Assembly (NCBI GenBank): GCA_021464245.1
Contig: JADCRB010000071.1
Location: 3,859,681-3,923,680, forward strand
DNA length: 64,000 bases
Direction: 5' to 3'
From: Carallia brachiata
Taxonomy: Eukaryota > Streptophyta > Magnoliopsida > Malpighiales > Rhizophoraceae
Shown here: positions 10,363-22,540 of the stretch, piece after piece
Layout of the letters: every line of letters begins with the position of its first letter
Numbering within the stretch: the first letter of the stretch is position 1
Position numbers and translations under genes: made by a program
Notes under the pieces: model-generated
The model's input: only the letters and a program-made list of their open reading frames with translations
Databases searched by the model: none
What the model was told of the DNA's origin: nothing

Positions 10363-12522
10363 TGAAACTGATCCTTGTCATTGTACTCTGGACACAGCCC
10401 GACCTGTAGCCCAAAGAAGAAACTTCCTCCATCTCCAATGGAGCCAGGAATGTTTTTAGTAGTGGCAAAAGATAAGGGTGTATAAAAAAGTGAAAGTAAA
10501 AATATGAAATACAAATTTTAATGAAAGAAAACGTAAATTTTAGTGGGGATAATTAAATAAATTTTACGTAAATCATATAAAAATCGTATAAATTTTTGTT
10601 TTTCAGTAGGAGCAATTGCCCCACTACCTGAATGTGGCTCCGCCACTGCACATCTCTCGACGGTCGGGGAAAACAGGAGAGAGGAGACGCAACAACAGAG
10701 TCGAGCCAGAAAAACTCGCCAGAAAGGATCAACAATCACCGAGAAACAACGAAGCTGACCAAGCGCGGACCACAAAGGGCACCCAGAAACAACTAAAGAA
10801 GACGAGAAAACAAACCAAGGGCCGACGAAGCCAGATGGCGCCGACACAAATCCAAAAATCCTTTGGGCGCATGTTTGCAAAAAGCCAGCCTACGTTAGAG
10901 GATTCTAGAACTCGCTTACCAAGGACAAAAATCTAAACGAATGGAGTACCAAGTCGTGCCATAAATAATTTATTATTATTATTTTTTTAAAATTAAAAAT
11001 TAAATATAAATTTTTTTGGCCGAAAATTTAAGTATATATGTGTGTTATCTTAAGTTTCAAAATCTTAATCTTCGAAAAAAAAAAAAAGTACGTATGGAGA
11101 AGAAAGTAAGTTTTTCACCAAATTAGAGAGAAAATGAGAGAAAAATTAAGTACAGATGAAGTTATAATTACAAAAATATGAAATTACCCCTATTGTTAAC
11201 CAACTGTACACTAGTTACTGGATAAGCATTTTATCCGTGTGGTCATCTGCAACTTTGGTTTTTTTTTTTGTTCTTTCTCACTTGTCTAGTTTTAGTCAGC
11301 TTTAACTCTTTTATTTTGAGTTTTCCAAGCCCAAAATAAAAAAATTGACTTAAAAATTAAATAATTTTTATATAAGGATAATAATATCATTTCATACAAA
11401 TAATTTTTTTATCTACTTTCTTCTAATTTTAGTTTGTGGGTACAATTTTTTCTTCTAACAATCAGTGTTCACAAATAAATTTTGATTTGACCGACAAAAG
11501 TATATAATTTTTTTTAACTATACAATAATTTGGTTTAGGGTATAATAGTCATTTTCAATTAAAAAGTTTTTTTTTCTCTTCACTTTTTTCTTATATCTAA
11601 ACAAATCATTATTTTCTCATTATTTTTTTTCCTCACATATCTCTTATCACTCCAAACAATATAAGAGAAATTAAATTCTCTTTCTCTACTTTCTTTTTCA
11701 GTACTTTCTTTCTTTTCATTTTCTTTCCCCCCTCTTTAACACTCCAAATATAATGTAAATTTCCAAATTTTTCTAACTTTTGTCTATTCAACGTCAAAGG
11801 TACTGTACACGCCATGTCATACACAAGGGAAGGAAGATGCAACATTAGAGTTGCATAACTATTTAGTGGTAATTCGGTAAAGATATCTCTCTGTTATAAA
11901 TTAGGTTTGAGTCTTTGTAATCATGTATTTTATTTTTTAAAATGTTATGAATACTGTAGTTGAATTGGGTCCGATAATATTTGAGTAGTTAGTATTTTTT
12001 ATAAGAATTAGTTATATGAGAATGACAATAAACGATTTTCAACTTCAACTCATAGCATAATAATTAATATATCTACAATTCATTTTTTTGTTGTGTTAAA
12101 AAAAAAGAAAAATATTGTAGCTGTGTCTATATTTAATTAAGTAGAGATCCGACTAGATAATGGATTTTATTTTTTTGTTAACAGTGGCCCTTCCTAAGTT
12201 TTATTACAGAATCAGCCTGGTCCTGTACTTAACATATTACAATTCCAATTGAATAAAGCCAGAGAGCCATAGTAGAATCAGCATAGGCTGACCGGGCGTG
12301 ATACCCACACAGAAGAAAAAAAAAAAAACGAAACAACTTTAAATTAAGATTTAAAATAATATTCAGTAAGTTTTTAAAAACATTACATATATTTAAGATT
12401 TAATTTTTTAAAAAAATAAAAATACAAATTTTTTATTATTGTTCCCGCTGAGACCCACGGCTACGCTTGTTAAATTGTTTTTTTTTTTTTGTCCATTTAA
12501 ACCTGAGCTGCACAACTGCTCA
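10363..12522. other. Intergenic; possible repeat edge and GC-rich patch
   Basis: The block ending in GTGGCTCCGCCACTG (about 10470-10650) resembles the common end of a dispersed plant repeat. It is followed by a GC-richer patch (10650-10940) with an arginine- and lysine-rich open frame that has no known domain. An AT-rich dispersed repeat covers about 11360-11760. The rest shows no structure. Confidence 0.4.
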
Positions 12523-14579
12523 TTACAATTTTGGCATAGGCTTGATGCCCTTGTCACAGAACGAGGCATAGAACAGGTTTTGGAAGGAAACCATGTGCTC
12601 GGCTTTCAAGCATATGGCCAATAACAAGCTTCCATCGTTGGCTGGATTTGGGAATACATATCCTTTTCCTTCATATATATTGGCCGGCCGCACGCAAATT
12701 GGCCGGCCCCAACCGAAATCGACTTCATGAAAAGGCAACCTCATCCAGCTAACAACATTCAGATTCGGGCACCGACAGCTCTCTGGGCCAATCATCATAG
12801 AATCGAACGCAGGCTCGTCTAAGTTTTCGACACAATCAATTGACGATCTCAAATACTCATCATCCATGCGTTTTATTACACTGTGAATCCTCTCCACGTT
12901 GTGCGCGAATGGTTCTGATAGAATGTCCCCAGACAAAGCAATCGGTGTAGCCCTGAAAATCACATTGCCAAAGTAGCTAGGCAGGAGTGGAGGCTGCAAT
13001 CTGAGCCGACCGTTCACGGGTATGATTAACAGGGTAGGTTGAGCATCAGAAAGGCTCCGTGCTTTGCAAGCAGTGCGCCAAATATGTGCGCATAAGACCT
13101 CAAAAATACTGTACTTCTTTTTGTGATTAGTCGTTGTCATGGCCTTCAGCATGTTGATTTGTTCCGGGGAGATTTCGAAAATTGCTGTGCGATTGGATTC
13201 AGGACTACTTGCTTTAGACCCCTGGTTTTGTCCACGAGTGATCATTGTCGGACGCTGCCGATATTCGACGTGGTCGAATATCGGGGTGGGAGGGAATCGG
13301 GCCTGGAGAGCGGTTCTATCGATCAAGGTAAGATGCTAATGGAGTGGCCTCGTGCGATGGTAGACCATGCATCAATAAAACTTAGAAACCCAGTACCGTC
13401 TGCAAGATTGTGATGCCACCCAATTCCTACTGAGACTCCGCCACATGAGAACGTAGTTACCTAACAGTGACAAGTATATAAAATCATCGGTTTATCTATA
13501 CGTTCTATATTGCTATTGCTAGCCAACTTGACCCGGATTAAAAAAAAAAAAAAAAACCCACAACAGCTGTTTATGTTACTTTCCTGGTAATCAGAAGCCG
13601 AAGTTGGCCAGAAGCCTTGGTGACAAAAGAACATATGGAAAGGGAAATCTTTACTGCCCACTGCCTAAATGAATATTTTTTCAGTGTAATGCTGAATTTA
13701 AAATAGCCTATTGTATCCTTGCTATTTGTGTCAGTCACAGAATCCGGATGATTCTTGTTGAAGATCAAGTGTGCGTCCTAAGAGAGGCAATCCCACAGGA
13801 CAAAATAGAAAATAGTTCAAGCTACATATAATTGAGGCTCAAAGATCCATAACCAAGTCTCGAAGTTTTGGTAAGAAGCGGAGTTAATAGGCTATTGTGT
13901 TGTTGCTAGTTCTTGCTCCTAATGGAAGATTGCTTTCCATTATTCGGAAGTAGCACTCACTGTTCATGACCTTCAACCTGGCCTAATTCCATTTGGTCGG
14001 CAGTCCCTTATAAATTTGAGATCTAACAAAATATTTAGTTCAATGGATGATTAGCAAAAATTGTTCATTTCCATTTTCAAAATATTTGGTAACCAATCTT
14101 AGCATGGAGATGATCCCATTTCTAATTTGACGATTGTAAAAATTTATTTCTTTTACCTGGACGAGAAGGAGAGGATATGAGGAGATGTTGTCACCACTTG
14201 AACGGCGAAGTGCAGGCGCAGGAATAAGGTGCTGTAGCTCCTGGCCGGGCAAGAAGTCGCCAAGATCAGCCAAAGCAGAATCAGTCACAGCCTCCATAAA
14301 TAAAGCTCCTTCACCGTTACAGTTTATTTCAATTCTACCCTTCTCATCCGCAACTAGCCTCCCGGCTACAGGGTAATATGGCACGAGAACTTTGCCAAGA
14401 GCCTCTTTAAGCACTTTGGTGTCACAGAAATCAAAAGAACCATTGTTCTTATAGAAGAACAGTAATGGCATACAACCTCTTCTGGTATACAACGAGTCCA
14501 AAGCAGATAACCATAAGCGTTGGTTGGGTGTGTATTGGCTTGGGGGTACGATTGTTGTCTCCTTTATGTAAATCTTCAT
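12523..14579 (-). pseudogene. HCT-like BAHD acyltransferase, two exons, one-base frameshift
   Basis: Exon 1 is 14157-14579 (141 codons, start MKIYIKETTIV; an ATG at 14586-14588 would add three residues) and exon 2 is 12523-13460. The 696-bp intron (13461-14156) is GT-AG and phase 0 at the conserved BAHD position (LLLVQ|VTTFSCGG). HXXXD (HHNLAD, 13398-13412) and DFGWG (12706-12720) are intact and the end is KPMPKL-stop. Exon 2 is 938 bases, one short of a whole number of codons. The loss lies at 13325-13326, where CCT-TGA replaces what should be CCT-TTG before ATCGATAGA (IDR). This puts a stop right after HSISILP, well before DFGWG. Either the gene died very recently or the assembly dropped a T from a TTT run. 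Apart from this it would encode about 453 residues, normal for the family. Confidence 0.85.
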
Positions 14580-16652
14580 CTTTGACATGCGTAACTGGCA
14601 ATTAAGAAGAGACACGCACACAGGTGATTGGAGGCGACATGGAAAGCAGACAGAGAGTGAAGGAGGTGCCAATGGCTGCCGTATGTTCCATGGGAGTAAA
14701 AAAGGCTCAAGTTTGAGTGAGAACTGTAAGGCGTACCAATTATGTGGGGGTTTGGTACACCGAGTTTTTGCAATTTTTCTTCTTCTTTTTTTTTGATAAA
14801 AATAAAACTTAGATTTAAGGGTATAATTGAATAGTGAGAAATTGAATTAAAAATAAATATAAATGAAAAAGAATAGAAAATAATATAATAATATATGATT
14901 AAAAAGTTGTGAGAAAAAAATAAATAAATAATTTGTGAGAAAAAAATAAAAAATAATTATTTAAATTGATAAAAATAAATAAAAAATTGAATAAAAATAT
15001 TTTCTTTCATTTTCCCTTCAATTTCCCTTGAAAAATTGCCAATTAAGCATAGGGAGAAATTAGATCAAAATTTAAAGTGTAAATTATAAATAAAATATGT
15101 CAAAATTTTTTCTAAATTTTCTTTTAAAAATTCAAACAAAAAATATTATTTTATTTTCACTCCGGTGCACCGTAATCAGAGCACCGATCTTTTTCCTTGC
15201 TGGCATCTTTATCTTACCCAGACTACACGACAACATGTTGCCTTCAAATAAGGAACCCGCTCCAAGTGTGTGGACGGCCCCCGACGCATTTAGTTTTATT
15301 ATTGTTATTATTTTGTTTTTTGGCCTTGAAGTATGAGACTAAAAAATATTCTTTATTTGACGGGCCCGGCAACCGATGGCAATGTCCCCTCTCCACTTTG
15401 TTTGTTATTGTAAGAGCATGATTATAATAGCAGAGATACTTGGATCTGAAATTTTGTAAAAATATAATTAATTTTAATTTTTTATAATTATCATGATATT
15501 TTTTATAATAAAAAAATTATATATATATATATACCGTAATGATTACAAAAATTTGAAATATCGTTAAATTTAAGCATAAAATCAATGACTCCAAAATCCT
15601 ACATCGAAAGAAAAAGGCAAAAATGAGAGGGGGAACTCTTTTTTTTTTTTTTTTTTTGGTCATAGAAGGGAACTCTTATAAATTAAACCAACCCACCTTC
15701 ATTTGGGCTAGTGGGGCTTTTTGAGCTCGTTTGAGTTAAGCCTAAAACCTTGGGCTTGAACTTCATTTCAATAGGTTCATTTTTAGGGTCCATTGAAGGT
15801 TTGAGTCGAGGTCGAGCCCAATTTTAGCTTTGGCATAAATCTTTCTAGCCGAGCTTGAGCTTGGGCTTTCAAGCTTGATTCAAGCTCGTCAAGCATGAGC
15901 TTGAAAATTTTTATACCAAATCGAGCCTGAACACTCCTAAATTTAGTTCGTTTGCAATCTTACGCAAAAGTGCATTTGGTAGATGATAGAAAGTAACATA
16001 GTATAGAATATATTAGTCTTATTCTATGTACAATATGATGAGACAAATTTAGTTTATCTTATACTATTTTACTTAATATCATGTACCAAACAAATCTTAA
16101 ACAAATCTTAAACGTCCCAACTTTTATCGAATGGCATTTACTCTCTTTTTGATTGGTATATAAGAAAAGAAAATGAAGGAACACACAATAAACCAAGAAA
16201 AAATCTCATCTTTTGGAAACTGTGAGAAAATGTTATGAACAATTAATAAAAAACAAAAAAGGACTATGAAAACTAATTGAAAAAAATAATAATAAATAGA
16301 AGCATAGTGATCAAAATAACTCCATTTTTTTCAACTCCATATTATTCCATGATTATAAGGATTTTTTTTGTAATTTTATCTATAAACTTTTCTTTCTCAA
16401 TATTTTCTCATAGTTCAAATACAAACTTTTAATTTCTCATTATTTTCTCCCAACTTTTTTTTCTCAATAACTTTTTTCTTTCACCAAAATCTCATAATCC
16501 AAACAAACCTATCCCAACTAACGACAAGCACATCATGTCGCCAAAAGAAAAAAAAGTAAAAAAAAAAGAAATTGGTGGTATGCAAGTAGTTGGTAACATA
16601 TTCCATGACAATGTATTTAGGAAGTGCCACTGTTTCTAAAAGTGGCTGTGAC
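14580..16652. other. Intergenic, mainly old repeats
   Basis: The first 200 bp are probably the promoter and 5' leader of the minus-strand BAHD copy. A reverse copy of the AT-rich dispersed repeat follows (about 14790-15065), then a poly(T) run (15640-15658), a hAT fragment (15700-15962) and a forward dispersed repeat (16140-16510). No gene is supported. Confidence 0.5.
15700..15962 (+). mobile_element. hAT element fragment (GAGCTCG-rich family)
   Basis: The end of this stretch, CGAGCCTGAACACTCCTAAATT followed by GTTTGCAATCTTA in pieces, matches the right end of the complete hAT element at 16653-17321. Inside it has the same AGCTTGAGC/GAGCTCG vocabulary. The left end is missing. Confidence 0.5.
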
Positions 16653-17321
16653 TAGGATTGCAAATTAGTCGAATCGCTTACTAAGAGCTAAGAGACTTGA
16701 ATTGATAAGGACTCGTTCAAAGTCGTTTATTTAAGCAAGCAAGTGATTCCTAAGCCTAATTTTAAAGCTCGTTTCATAAACAAACCGAGTTTAAGTAAGG
16801 TAAAACTTAACTCGTTAGAACTTGTGAACACTTGGATACCGAGCTCGACAAAACTCTTTCATAAAAATTGTAACTTCAAATTTCTAAACTAAAATTTATC
16901 CTTAAAACGGCCCAAAAGTCAACATATCGTACTGCTGATAAGCTAAGAAGCACCTTGAGGGAGTGGCTCCTTTTTATAGATACCCCCCTCCCTGAAGGAT
17001 GGCGGGGGTTTGCTTTATAAAAAGGATGGCAGGAGGTTTTAACGTTCAAGGTTCCTCTTCGACCTAGTGGGCAAGATTGAGCTGGAATAATTGGCTCGAT
17101 CTCAGTGTCTTAAAGAGCCTAATTATGTTAGCGATTTGGGTATTCGAGCCAAACTTGAGTCAAGTTTGAACTTTAGTACTAATTTTTCAAGCTGAGCTCG
17201 AGCTCTAACTTGTAAGCTCGTTTTGAGCTGTAGTCGAATTCAGTCTTATAAAATTTATAACGAGCCGAGCCCGAACACCTATAAATTTGGCTCAGCTCGG
17301 CTCGGCTCATTTGCAGCCTTA
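16653..17321. mobile_element. Non-autonomous hAT element with 8-bp target duplication
   Basis: The left end TAGGATTGCAAATTAGTCGA and the inverted right end TAAGGCTGCAAATGAGCCGA agree at about 70-80% of positions. The flanks GCTGTGAC (16645-16652) and GCTGCGAC (17322-17329) form an 8-bp target duplication with one mismatch. An 8-bp duplication with Ac-like TA-GG-TGCAAA ends is diagnostic for the hAT superfamily. The 669-bp element has no transposase and is rich in GAGCTCG words. It carries a small internal inverted repeat around 16968-17031. Confidence 0.8.
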
Positions 17322-17464
17322 GCTGCGACCAACCAAGACCAGATATTCATAAATATAGCCAATACACATAGAACAAGCAATAGCAATATGGTCACTACAA
17401 AATGATCCTTTATATCATCCAATAAATCTACAACATCCAAAAGCAACGAGATAGCAGCACTTAC

Positions 17465-17703
17465 ATTGGGATCATCTCCAAACCCACACACCATGTGCTG
17501 CACTGTTTGCAGAAGCAAAACAGAAAATAGGACAAGTTCAACTCTCCAATGAAAATAAAAAAATTATTTCCAGAACTTAATAATAAAAGATTCAAAAATC
17601 AAATTCCCTCACTCACGATCTTTGTAGAAGACTCCTCGCTTTCGCTTAAAAGAAGTTTCCGACGGCGGTGAAGAAGACCCAACTTTTGATTTAGAGGAAC
17701 CTG
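17465..17703 (-). pseudogene. TAF13: TAF13-like gene, 5' exons only
   Basis: Two exons read on the minus strand. Exon A (17617 to about 17703) encodes AGSSKSKVGSSSPPSETS-FKRKRGVFYKD and ends in a GTGAGT donor. Exon B (17465-17502, acceptor ACAG, donor GTAAGT) continues in phase as LQHMVCGFGDDPN. Known plant TAF13 proteins, histone-fold subunits of the nuclear transcription factor TFIID, have FKRKRGVFQKDLQHMMYGFGDDPNP at this place. The following exons (the rest of the histone fold) are not visible between here and the BAHD cluster, and a hAT element lies only 140 bp further on. No start codon could be fixed upstream either. It is either a 5' remnant or the start of a gene with a very large intron. 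Confidence 0.6.
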
Positions 17704-20689
17704 CTTGAATTATAGTATAATGTAAGTGAAACTAAGATTGTTCCAGTGTTACTCACAAAGATAGAACTAAACATGCATTAAAAACATCAGCATTCTCACA
17801 TCTCAGAGCATCTATCCCTAAACCCTAATTTTGTTAACTTTAAACTGGCTTTCGATAGGCTGAGACTCATCAATTGAACTCAAAATCAACCTGCCCAGCC
17901 TTCATTGCAAGTTTATTTGGGATAAACTTGCGATTTTGTTGGCATCATTCAAACTCGAAACCCTGAAGGCTAGTGGTGTAGTGGTCTGTAAACTCTAATA
18001 AACAGAAACACAAATTACCAAACGATCGGCAAGATTAGAGGACGTAACCTTCTTTCTTTACCTGTCTCTCGAGAACCAAACGGAAAAAGGGCAAACTGTC
18101 CGGAGACTTTGTTTTTTTTGTTTTTTTGGGTCAAATCGGAGATTTGTCGATGTTCGGAAGTTGGTTTGGTTATAAGGAAAGGCCTTCAACGAATCAAGGA
18201 AGCGTTCAGCGGCTTCAGCCTATCATGGGATTAGATATTCGAGCGCAAATAATAGAACATGCGGATTCGGTAAGCATTCGGCCCAACCCATGTAGAAGAA
18301 GGAAATATTGGGCCATTATTAAGTCAGACCAGGAGAAAGTACTTTGTTAGGGCCCATAATTTTCACGAGCTGCCGGGCTCAAGCCTAAGGCCCAATTACC
18401 TCTGATGCGAATGATAGAATGGAGAAAGTACGGGGTGGTTAAGAACCAAAAAAAAAAAGAATGGGGTGGTTCAAACAAATTTGAATATGTGACGTATTTG
18501 AAAAAGATTTAGAATTTAGGCAAAAAAAAAAAAAAGAAGATTTAGACTAATTGAGAATAGAAAATTCTATTTAAGTTTTGTATCTTTCTTTTTTTATTGT
18601 TCATTGAGTAATAATAAATATCTAAAAAATCGTATTATAAAATATTTTGAAATATATAATTATAAAAAAAAATTACTTTTTTGTTTAACGGTATTAAAAA
18701 GGTTGATAATTCTTTTGATAATTATACATTTTAAAATATTTTGTAATATGATTTTTGAAATATTTATCATTACTCTTATTCGTTTTTTTATTGACTAACT
18801 CTTTTAAATTTTGAAATTGTTGAAATAAAATTAATAAATTAAAAAAGCCAATAAATCAAATCAAAAACAAAAAACAATTAATTATTAATTAAAACTGATA
18901 AGATTTTTTTTATAAAACATACATATTAATATTTATGGATGATATCTTTTATTACACTTCCAGTCCCTACGGTAATAGGAGTGGGACTCCTCTCTCTTAG
19001 TTAAAGAACTAATGCTTAACCGTCTAATTGGAGTGTGAGAATTAGAAGAAAAAAAGTTATAAGAAAAAAATATGGTGAAAAAATAAATTTATTTAGATAA
19101 ACAAAAATTAGATAAGAAAGAAAATAATTTGAAAGAAAATAAAAAAATTATTAAAAAAATAACAAGACAAAATATTATTAAAATAAATGATAAATACGTA
19201 AATATATACAAAAAGAAATTAAATAATAATTTTCTTCTTTTATACTTTCTTTCTTCCCTTTTTTTTTTTGGTATCTAAATAAATTATAAGTTTAACTAAC
19301 CACTAATTTTATTAGCAATATAATCAAAAATTCGATTATTACCCTACTCCTTCCTTTTTTTTTTTTTCCGTATTACTTTAGCAATGAGTCTCCGAGAGTA
19401 CGCGAATCCGTGGGGACGAATCCAGTCGAAAACAACAAACGACGCTGCCGTACTTTTGCCGCCGTCACCGCCGCTGTCGCCTTGCGTAATCCTAGGAGAC
19501 CGGTGCAACCCACAGGAGATTGCAGAGGCAAACTGGTTGGCTTATTAGTTCCCAAAGAGACGCGAAAGGAGCTTGAATAACAAAGGAAGAGTGTCGGGAG
19601 TTTTGCGAATGTCTCAAGTTTTGGTCTTCGTTTTCTGGGTTTACAGAATACTGAATTTTATTTAAAAAAACAAAAAATCCGCGTAGGACAAAAATGGGCA
19701 ATGGTCGGGATACTCTTTTGTGGGATGTGTCTTTGTGCGCCATTTGCTGTATCGACAACACGCGAGTTGATATATATATTTATAAGTTATAATTATATAT
19801 TTTTTAAAATTAAAATTTAAATACTTTTAATAAGTGTTATCTTAAATTTTATATCCTAAATATTATATTTCAAGTCTCATTAAGAAAATATAAAAATTAT
19901 CCATAAATTAGTCATTAAAGTAAGTTTAGCATTTAAAAATAATAAAAAATTTTAATTTTTAAATAAAAATTGAAATGTATTAAGTTTTATCTTAGATTTA
20001 ATAGTATTAATTTAAATTTAAATTTTAAAAAATATTTCATTTTTTAGTTAAATTTTTTTTTACTGTTTATAACTATTTTTTATATTTTCTTAATTTTTTC
20101 TTTTATTTTAAATTCTAAATTCTTAAAATTTTCAAAATAAAAAAATATTTGTGCTCATACAAATCTAGTTGTCCACACGTCGTCATTTTAATCGGGTTTG
20201 AGCATTGTAATTTGCCCTCTGAGTTTAATTTGACCAAATTTTGGTCCTAATATCTGATGAAATGGCCAAAAATGCCTTACTGTTCATAGAGAATCATGAA
20301 TTATATATCATCAAATTCATGACCAAAAACAAAAAAAAAATAAAAAAAATTCACGACCAAAAGTTGGTCCAAACATCAATCTAGGTATAGCGACGAAGCT
20401 ACGCCTCCCAGTACATTGTATATTATGCCCATCCAATGATCCAAACTGCATTCTGGTACAACGCATTATTGTATACGTTCCATCGAATAGTGAATGCCCC
20501 AACTTTCCTCGAATAATATTTAGGCCTTATTTGGATTCTTGAAGAAAGTTAGGGAGAGAAAAAAAAAATATAATTATTATTTTATTATTATTTTATAATT
20601 TTATTTTGCCTCTCCTTTCTTTTCACCCTTTCCTTCTCCATCCATTTCTCTTTCTTCAGCTCCTCTGTAACTCCCTATGATGTGAACCC
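17704..20689. other. Intergenic, AT-rich
   Basis: No gene is firmly supported. A possible leader exon of the TAF13-like gene may lie near 18060-18080 (minus strand, donor-like CAG|GTAAAG). A reverse copy of the AT-rich dispersed repeat lies at about 19030-19280. A GC-richer island at 19380-19560 contains a 54-codon plus-strand frame from 19384 (MSLREYANPWG) with no recognised family. Confidence 0.45.
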
Positions 20690-21035
20690 CACAAATAGAA
20701 TTGGAAGACCTGTGAAATTGGAATCACACCCAAGAAAAGCAAAGTCAAGTTTGAAGATCCTTGATCCAATGCCTATAAAGAGATGCAAACCAAAGATATC
20801 AAAGAATGATATAGTTGTCACATCCTAAAGAAAGAAAGTTGAGGGTGATAAGACTTGGGGTTTAGACGCCACAAGGTAAATAACCAAGATAAGTCAGATT
20901 CGGCCCTTAAGAGGGACCAAGGAGAAACATTTGTTCTCTTTGAAAAAAAAAAACTCTTTATTCAAGGCATACTCTCCAAAATACAAAGCCTTACACACTT
21001 AGTGATAGGCTCCATCTGATACTAAGGTTGAAAAT

Positions 21036-22540
21036 TGATGAAAAATTAACACCCCATGCATATGTTAAGAAATTGTTATAAGTGTGAATTCATGTTTTGA
21101 TGATCAGTGTTTTGATGATGAGCTATGAAACAATCTAATAAAAATACAAGTGAATTTCACTTGTATGTTCATCATGTACAATTTAGGCTAAGGAAGTCCA
21201 AAGAGGTCTATATATGTCATCTTACAAGTGCAAAGAAGAGAAAGATCACATTGGGACTTATTAAGCTCTTACCTCAAAAAGACGACACAAAAGCAAATAT
21301 GTTTGGGCAGATTTCAGGTATCAAATTCACACAATTGCAAAATATTTTGGGCCTAAACTATATACAATTTTGCAGGACTATAAATCTAGTTTCAAATGAG
21401 ATTTGTCGTGTAATTTTTGGAGCTCTAGAGAAAAAGTTATGAATTTTAGACTAAGAGAGTGCAAGCTGTCCGGAACTTTAGTGCACATAGAGTGAATTAC
21501 AACGGCTGCCTAGAAGATCAAACGATGACTTTGAATGTGAAGTTTTGTGCATAGATTCGCTGTGTGCTGTCTACTTATCAATGCAAAAAGAATCACATCA
21601 AAATTCAAAGCCATTTGCAAGATATTAGCATTCTACTAAAAATGTGCAGACTGTCTAATAGAACTTTAATGTCTGTATTTGAACATTTCTTGGACTATGC
21701 TATATTTATTCAAAAATAGTCAAATTTGGTAGGTAGAGAGCTCTAATAGTATAAAAAAAAAAAAGGAATCGTAATTTTTCAAGCTGTCTACTCCAAGTTA
21801 TTTTTGTTCTAGCAGAAGGTGTCAGACAAGGGAATCAATGCAAAGCTGTCAAGAGGAAAATAACAAAATATGCATGTGCGACCCATGACAACCACTCTAA
21901 CAAGTTGCTAGCCTATCTTGCAGCTATTAAATATCACTTGAAGATGTTTTACAGAAGTTAGAAGAGAATAAAGTCATATTCAAGTATTGTGTAAACTCTC
22001 TCAAAGTAAAAAACTTTCTTTACTCAAATTGCTTACACTATAAAACTAGCATTAAAACTAGTAAATTTTATTTGCATTGTAATACATTGTGGGAATAGGT
22101 GAGAGCTCCCAATTGGGACTTGTAAGATCATTTTGTAAGGAGTTAGGATTGAACTCCAAGAAGGAAAATCTAAGGGAAAAAGAAAATTAGTGTTGGCAAG
22201 ACTCGTGCAACAACCGATTTGAAAGCGGACACAAGGGTGTTTGCGGTGTCTTCTTGTAAATAAATTTGAAGGCAGACGCAAGGGTGTTTGCAAAGATTTC
22301 TTGTAAACTGTACGATGATGATTGATGTGCCTAAAGGCACCCATATAGTTGAACTCTTAATAATCTCCAAAAAAGGGATTGTTGAGAAGACCAAAGACGT
22401 AGTTATTTGGTGAACCTTGTAAAAATTAGTATTGTATTTCTTTCAATCTCTTATTTACATTCATTAGCAAAATTTTATTTGAGGATTTTATTTGTGAAGT
22501 CTATTCACCCCTCCTCTAGACTTCACTTAAGGGACCAACA
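21036..22540. mobile_element. 1.5-kb solo LTR with 5-bp target duplication
   Basis: The segment begins TGATGAAAA and ends GGGACCAACA, so it has the TG...CA termini of an LTR. It is flanked by a perfect AAAAT duplication (21031-21035 and 22541-22545). It splits the tandem array exactly between a B and an A half. No coding frame, primer-binding site or internal LTR pair was seen, so a solo LTR fits best. The CTATTCACCCCTCCTCTAGA stretch near its end is typical of copia-type LTRs. It contains a short tandem repeat at 22218-22309. Confidence 0.65.
22218..22309. repeat. Two 45-bp tandem repeats inside the solo LTR
   Basis: Two adjacent units share TTTGAA-GC-GAC-CAAGGGTGTTTGC and TTCTTGTAAA (22218-22261 and 22264-22309). 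Confidence 0.7.

Noticed and set aside
10616..10936. Arginine- and lysine-rich 106-codon frame, with an overlapping minus-strand frame
   Set aside because: No domain, composition driven by a GC-rich purine patch, and overlapping frames are equally long.
19384..19548. 54-codon plus-strand frame in a GC-richer island
   Set aside because: No recognised family and no supporting promoter or splice site; kept only as a note.
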